NCBI GenBank assembly: GCA_964641945.1
Contig: CAZXLQ010000235.1
Location: forward strand, 1 to 8,515
Reading direction: 5' to 3'
Source: JADIYM01 sp964641945
GTDB taxonomy: Bacteria > Acidobacteriota > Blastocatellia > UBA7656 > JADIYM01
DNA: 8,515 bases
The notes below the pieces were generated by a model that made no database searches, was not told where the DNA came from, and worked only from the letters and a program-made list of their open reading frames with translations. The position numbers were made by a program, and so were the translations under genes. Positions 5,194-8,515 of the stretch are shown piece after piece; positions within the stretch are counted from its first letter, which is position 1; the number at the start of each line of letters is the position of its first letter.

Positions 5194-7497
5194 GTGAAGA
5201 GCGAGATGAAGAGCGCGAATGTCGAGGTGAGAGGCCTGTTCGAGGAGCTCGATCACCTCGGCGTGGAGAAGCGCGTCGGCGCACTGCCCGGCGTACATCA
5301 CGCGCATGCCAATCCCGCCTCGGGCAGCGTGACCGTGCACTACGACGCCGCGATGATCTCCGAACCGCAGCTGCGCGAGTCCGTGCGCGAATGCGGCTAT
5401 CACTGCCGTGGCGAGGTGCAGCCCGATCACGTCTGCCGGGTGGCCGAGCCCGATGTCGACGTCGCTCATGCGAAGCACGCGGCGCAGCCGGGCGCCATGG
5501 ACGACATGGCGCACGACATGGGACATGGCGCCGGGATGGACATGGCGGGAATGGTGCGCGACATGCGCAACCGCTTCCTCGTCTGCCTGTTCTTCAGCGC
5601 GCTCCTGTTCCTCTGGGCGCCGATGGGCTTGCCGCTGCCGACGCCGCCGGTGCCTTTCGGCCTGGAACTCGACCACTGGCTGTTCGTGCTCGCGAGCGGC
5701 GCCGTCCTCTGGCCGTCGTGGCCGTTTTTCGTCGCCGCGTGGCGCGCCTTGCGCAATCGTGTCCTCAACATGGCGGTGCTGGTGGTGCTGTCGGTCGGCA
5801 CCGGCTACCTCTTCAGCGTGGCGGCGACCTTCCTGTTCGAAGGCGTGCAGTTCTACGAAGCAGTGTCGGTGCTGCTCGTGTTCATCCTGCTCGGCCACTG
5901 GCTGGAGATGCGTGCGCGCGCAGGTGCGAACGACGCGATCCGCGCGCTACTCGATCTCGCACCTCCAATGGCGAACGTGCTGCGCGACGGCAAGGAACTG
6001 CAGGTGCCGACGGCCGACGTGCTGGCGGGAGACATCGTGATCGTGCGCCCCGGCGACCGGATTCCCGTCGACGGAGTGGTAACCGAGGGCGAAACACAGG
6101 TCGACGAGTCGATGCTCACCGGCGAATCGATGCCGGTCAAGAAGGGGGTCGGTGCCGACGTCGCCGCGGCCACCATCAACAAGAGCGGGGCGTTCCGCTT
6201 CCGGGCGACGAAGGTGGGCGCGGACACGGCGCTCGCTCAGATCGTGAAGCTCGTGCAGGAAGCGCAGAACTCGAAGGCGCCAGCGCAGCTGCTCGCCGAC
6301 CGGGCCTCGCAATGGCTCGTGCTCATCGCGATCGTGATCGGCCTGGCAACCTTCGCCGTCTGGTTCTGGCTGATCGGGCAGACGCTGCTGTTCGCCGTTA
6401 CGCTCACGATCACGGTCTTCGTCATCGCGTGCCCCGATGCCCTCGGTCTTGCGACCCCGATGGCGATCATGATCGGCACCGGCCGCGGCGCGCAGAACGG
6501 AATCCTGATCAAGAACGCCTCGGCGCTCGAGAACGCAACGCGCCTGGACGTCGTGATCTTCGACAAGACCGGCACGTTGACGCTCGGCAAGCCCGAAGTG
6601 GTGGAAGTGGCGGCCGCGGCAGGACGGACCGAAGACGACGTGCTCGCCCTGGCGGCGGGCATGGAGCAGCACTCCGAGCACCCGCTCGCCCACGCGATCC
6701 TCGAGAGGTCCAAAGGGATGCAGGCGCTGCCCGCGGACGGGTTCACCAACATCGATGGAATGGGCGCGCGCGCACGTTCCGAGGGGGAACCCGCGCTGGT
6801 CGGCAACCGTCGCCTGATGGACGCGGAGGGTATCGATCTGGCCGGAATGGAGGGGGCAGCGCAACGGATGGCCGGCGGCGGGCGCACCGTGGTGCACGTC
6901 GCACGCGGCGGTCGGCTGTGGGGGCTCATCGCGATCGCCGACGCGGTTCGACCGACTTCCGCAGCGGCGGTCGCAGCGCTGAAGAACCGCGGCGTCGACG
7001 TCGCGATGCTGACCGGCGACAACCGGGCCACGGCCGAACGAATCGGGCGCGAACTGGGCGTCACCTTGGTGCTCGCCGAGGTCCTCCCCGGCCAGAAGGC
7101 CGAGCAGGTGAAAGCGCTTCAGGCGCAGGGAAAGAAGGTCGGCATGGTCGGCGACGGCATCAACGATGCGCCGGCGCTCACGCAGGCGGATGTCGGATTC
7201 GCGATCGGCGCAGGTACCGACGTTGCCATGGAGAGCGCCGACGTCGTGCTGATGAGGAGCGATCCGTTCGACGTGGTCGCTGCGGTCGGCCTGTCGCGCG
7301 TCACGCTGCGCAAGATGCACCAGAACCTGTGGTGGGCGGTGGCCTACAACGTGATCGCCTTTCCGTTCGCCGCGGGGGTTTTCTACCCGCTCACGATCAG
7401 CCCCGAGGTGGCGGCGATCGCCATGTCGGGGAGCTCGCTGATCGTCGCGGCCAATGCACTGCTCCTGAAGCGCGCGAATGTCGAGGGGCTGAAGTAA
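5194..7497 (+). CDS. P1B-type heavy-metal-translocating ATPase with a CPD motif
   Basis: The product is 767 residues from GTG 5194, or 763 from ATG 5206; both lack a strong Shine-Dalgarno. An HMA-like domain (about 7-75) has no CxxC. A His/Met-rich linker follows (92-124, including DDMAHDMGHGAGMDM). The eight helices expected of a P1B pump fit the hydrophobic stretches, with helices 1-4 at about 126-239, helices 5-6 at about 374-418, and helices 7-8 at about 712-757. Catalytic motifs are intact: TGES 309-312, D457-KTGT (the phosphorylated Asp), SEHP with H496, and GDGIND from 653. The helix-6 metal site reads C413-P414-D415 instead of CPC or CPH. Helix 7 has YN (718-719) and helix 8 MSGSS (744-748), close to the CopB-like subfamily. 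Such pumps export soft metals such as Cu(I) or Ag(I) from the cytosol using ATP; with Asp415 the metal is uncertain. The gene is tightly linked to the two small membrane genes upstream and converges on merR with 27 bp between stops. Confidence 0.92.
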   Translation: MKSEMKSANVEVRGLFEELDHLGVEKRVGALPGVHHAHANPASGSVTVHYDAAMISEPQLRESVRECGYHCRGEVQPDHVCRVAEPDVDVAHAKHAAQPGAMDDMAHDMGHGAGMDMAGMVRDMRNRFLVCLFFSALLFLWAPMGLPLPTPPVPFGLELDHWLFVLASGAVLWPSWPFFVAAWRALRNRVLNMAVLVVLSVGTGYLFSVAATFLFEGVQFYEAVSVLLVFILLGHWLEMRARAGANDAIRALLDLAPPMANVLRDGKELQVPTADVLAGDIVIVRPGDRIPVDGVVTEGETQVDESMLTGESMPVKKGVGADVAAATINKSGAFRFRATKVGADTALAQIVKLVQEAQNSKAPAQLLADRASQWLVLIAIVIGLATFAVWFWLIGQTLLFAVTLTITVFVIACPDALGLATPMAIMIGTGRGAQNGILIKNASALENATRLDVVIFDKTGTLTLGKPEVVEVAAAAGRTEDDVLALAAGMEQHSEHPLAHAILERSKGMQALPADGFTNIDGMGARARSEGEPALVGNRRLMDAEGIDLAGMEGAAQRMAGGGRTVVHVARGGRLWGLIAIADAVRPTSAAAVAALKNRGVDVAMLTGDNRATAERIGRELGVTLVLAEVLPGQKAEQVKALQAQGKKVGMVGDGINDAPALTQADVGFAIGAGTDVAMESADVVLMRSDPFDVVAAVGLSRVTLRKMHQNLWWAVAYNVIAFPFAAGVFYPLTISPEVAAIAMSGSSLIVAANALLLKRANVEGLK

Positions 7498-7524
7498 GGA
7501 ACGGCCTGGCTCTCCGCTGGACCC

Positions 7525-7950
7525 TCAGGCGGCCTTCGCCCCGAACAGCGTCTCGATCAGCGGGCATTCCGGCCGCGTGCCGTCCGCACATCGGACGACG
7601 ACGCCCCTCAGCACTCGCTCCATGCGCTTGAGGTCGGCGATCTTCGCACGCACCTCGGCGAGATGAGCTGCGGCCAGATCCCGCGCCTCGGCACAGGGCT
7701 GGTCACTCTCGTCGACGAGATGCAAGAGCGCGCGGACCTCGTCGAGGCTGAAGCCCAGCTCGCGCGCCCGCAGGACGAAGCGGAGCCGCCGCTCATGATA
7801 GGCGTCGTAACGACGATAGCCGGCGGTCGTGCGCGGCGGCGCGGGCAGCAGCCCGATCTTCTCGTAATAGCGCACGGTTTCGAGATTGCAGCCTGTTCGC
7901 CGGGCGAGCTCGGCCCGCTGAAGGCCCTTCCTGTCGGAACCGTCGGACAT
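7525..7950 (-). CDS. merR: MerR family Hg(II)-responsive regulator
   Basis: The 141-residue protein has the MerR winged helix-turn-helix at its N-terminus (AELARRTGCNLETVRYYE, 13-30, then IGLLPAPPRTTAGYRRYD), a long dimerisation helix (about 84-118), and a C-terminal metal loop. Three cysteines align with the Hg(II) ligands of Tn501 MerR (82, 117 and 126): Cys86, Cys121 and Cys129. The first spacing (35) is identical; the second is 8 instead of 9. This points to mercury rather than copper (CueR) or zinc/cadmium/lead sensing. The ATG at 7950 is preferred over an upstream in-frame start at 8229, because it begins just before the HTH, is preceded by GGGAAG (minus strand, plus bases 7958-7963), and leaves the operator outside the gene. 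It represses, and with Hg(II) activates, the divergent merT operon from the operator at 7965-7995. Confidence 0.9.
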   Translation of the reverse strand: MSDGSDRKGLQRAELARRTGCNLETVRYYEKIGLLPAPPRTTAGYRRYDAYHERRLRFVLRARELGFSLDEVRALLHLVDESDQPCAEARDLAAAHLAEVRAKIADLKRMERVLRGVVVRCADGTRPECPLIETLFGAKAA

Positions 7951-7964
7951 TGCGAACTTCCCGC

Positions 7965-7995
7965 TTGACTCTGTAATCGCTACAGACTTCAAAGG
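7965..7995 (+). promoter_or_regulatory. MerR-type operator/promoter of the merT operon
   Basis: A -35 TTGACT (7965-7970) is followed by a 19-bp spacer and CAAAGG (7990-7995) at the -10 position. The spacer holds the dyad TCTGTA-ATCGC-TACAGA (7970-7986). A long 19-bp spacer with a central dyad is the hallmark of promoters that MerR proteins untwist upon metal binding. The -10 is poor; TTCAAA (7988-7993), 17 bp from the -35, is an alternative. The site lies 14 bp before the merR start on the other strand, so it would also allow autorepression. Confidence 0.75.
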
Positions 7996-8089
7996 ACCGT
8001 GCACAAGTATCTCAGCAAGGAAGGCGCGGCCCGACATGGATGCATCGCGGCACGGAACGGCGGAAATAGTGCCGACCGCAGGGAACGTG

Positions 8090-8461
8090 ATGACCTCGGC
8101 GCGTGGCGAGAGCGCCCGGCCGCGCCTGGTCGCCCTCGGCGGCATGCTCGGCGCGCTCGCGGCCTCGTCGTGCTGCATCGTGCCGCTCGTCCTGTTCAGC
8201 CTCGGCGTCGGGGGCGCCTGGGTCGGCAATCTGACGGCGCTCGCCCCCTATAAGCCGTTGTTCGTCGCTGCAACGACTGGCGTCCTCGGCTACGGCTTCT
8301 ACCTCGTCTACTGGAAGCCGCGGAGAGCCTGCGCCAACGGTGCCGCCTACGCTACGCTCGTCCCCAGCCGCCTCGTCCGGACTGCACTCTGGATCGCGAC
8401 GGTGCTCGTTGCAGCCGCGTTCGCGTTCGATTACGTCGCCCCGCTGTTGCTGCCCTTTTGA
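8090..8461 (+). CDS. merT: Mercuric ion transporter MerT
   Basis: The product is 123 residues with three predicted helices, as in MerT (usually about 116). Helix 1 holds the vicinal pair Cys28-Cys29 in AASSCCIVPLVLFSLG, which accepts Hg(II) from periplasmic MerP; GAWVGNLTALAPYKPLF is a strong MerT signature. The cytoplasmic loop normally has two cysteines six apart (76 and 82 in Tn501); here the first is Cys81 but the second is Tyr87 (codon TAC). MerT carries Hg(II) across the inner membrane to the cytosolic reductase MerA. The ATG at 8090 has AGGGA (8080-8084) 5 nt upstream and gives the usual N-terminal length; an in-frame ATG at 8036, with AAGGAAGG 11 nt upstream, would add 18 residues. 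It is the first gene of the operon driven from 7965-7995. Confidence 0.9.
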   Translation: MTSARGESARPRLVALGGMLGALAASSCCIVPLVLFSLGVGGAWVGNLTALAPYKPLFVAATTGVLGYGFYLVYWKPRRACANGAAYATLVPSRLVRTALWIATVLVAAAFAFDYVAPLLLPF

Positions 8462-8477
8462 TTTCGAAGGAACTCGC

Positions 8478-8515
8478 ATGAAGAAGCGCTCGAGCACCAT
8501 TGTCCTGATCGTCTC
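8478..8515 (+). CDS. merP: Probable MerP (first 12 codons; runs off right edge)
   Basis: An ATG follows the merT stop by 16 bp with AAGGAA (8467-8472) 5 nt before it. The visible residues MKKRSSTIVLIV are the basic and hydrophobic start of a Sec signal peptide. In mer operons the gene after merT normally encodes the periplasmic Hg(II)-binding protein MerP, which begins this way. The identity rests on gene order and signal peptide only, since the GMTCxxC part is outside the window. Confidence 0.6.
   Translation, partial: MKKRSSTIVLIV

Noticed and set aside
7504..7530. GCCTG/CAGGC inverted repeat between the ATPase and merR as a bidirectional terminator
   Set aside because: The stem is only 5 bp with a 17-nt loop and no T-tract, and it reaches into the merR stop; it is too weak to call.
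5169..7631. An 820-codon open frame overlapping the ATPase
   Set aside because: It is very rich in Arg and Ala and is the shadow of high-GC third positions in the real ATPase frame; it has no motifs.
7951..8229. Longer MerR starting at 8229
   Set aside because: The extra 93 residues would run through the operator and the start of merT and match no MerR domain; MerR proteins begin just before the HTH.
1..8515. CRISPR array, tRNA, rRNA, insertion-sequence ends
   Set aside because: No regularly spaced repeats, tRNA-like cloverleaf, rRNA segments, transposase genes or terminal inverted repeats with target duplications were seen by eye in this window.

Overview
The window is high-GC DNA from a proteobacterium, most likely a member of the Burkholderiales. 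The clearest hint is a small secreted DUF4148 protein, a family seen mainly in that order; the dense mix of copper and mercury resistance genes fits a metal-resistance island or plasmid segment. Species and replicon cannot be told from the sequence.

Left part (1-2156): the first 485 codons of a Tat-exported multicopper oxidase, CopA, run leftwards off the window. The gene is divergent from a DUF4148 gene. The 321-bp gap between them holds two oppositely oriented cop-box-like sites, one facing each gene, and a perfect 10-bp inverted repeat between the sites. A strong hairpin follows the DUF4148 gene.

Middle part (2157-4727): a complete lone thiolase gene, then a short stretch whose reading frame still resembles the His/Met-rich linker of the metal ATPase encoded 2 kb downstream, then a 12-helix-type MFS exporter whose ATG overlaps the stop of that remnant.

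Right-centre part (4756-7497): a tight three-gene module made of a 50-residue DUF2933-type membrane peptide with a His/Gly tail, an 84-residue DUF5676-type two-helix membrane protein, and a P1B-type metal ATPase. The ATPase has all the catalytic P-type motifs, but its transmembrane metal motif reads Cys-Pro-Asp rather than CPC or CPH, and its N-terminal metal-binding domain lacks CxxC.

Right part (7525-8515): a mer module on its own divergent promoter: merR leftwards (with the three-cysteine Hg(II) signature), a MerR-type operator with a 19-bp spacer, merT rightwards, and the first 12 codons of what is probably merP. MerT has lost the second cysteine of its cytoplasmic pair (Tyr instead).

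Together the genes describe detoxification across the envelope: CopA oxidises or sequesters copper in the periplasm, the ATPase exports a soft metal from the cytosol, the two small membrane proteins probably assist it, and MerT/MerP import Hg(II) for a reductase presumably encoded beyond the right edge. The thiolase and MFS genes are passengers or have an unrecognised link. Most worth a second look are the CPD ATPase with its small partners, the ATPase-linker remnant before the MFS gene, and the paired cop boxes.
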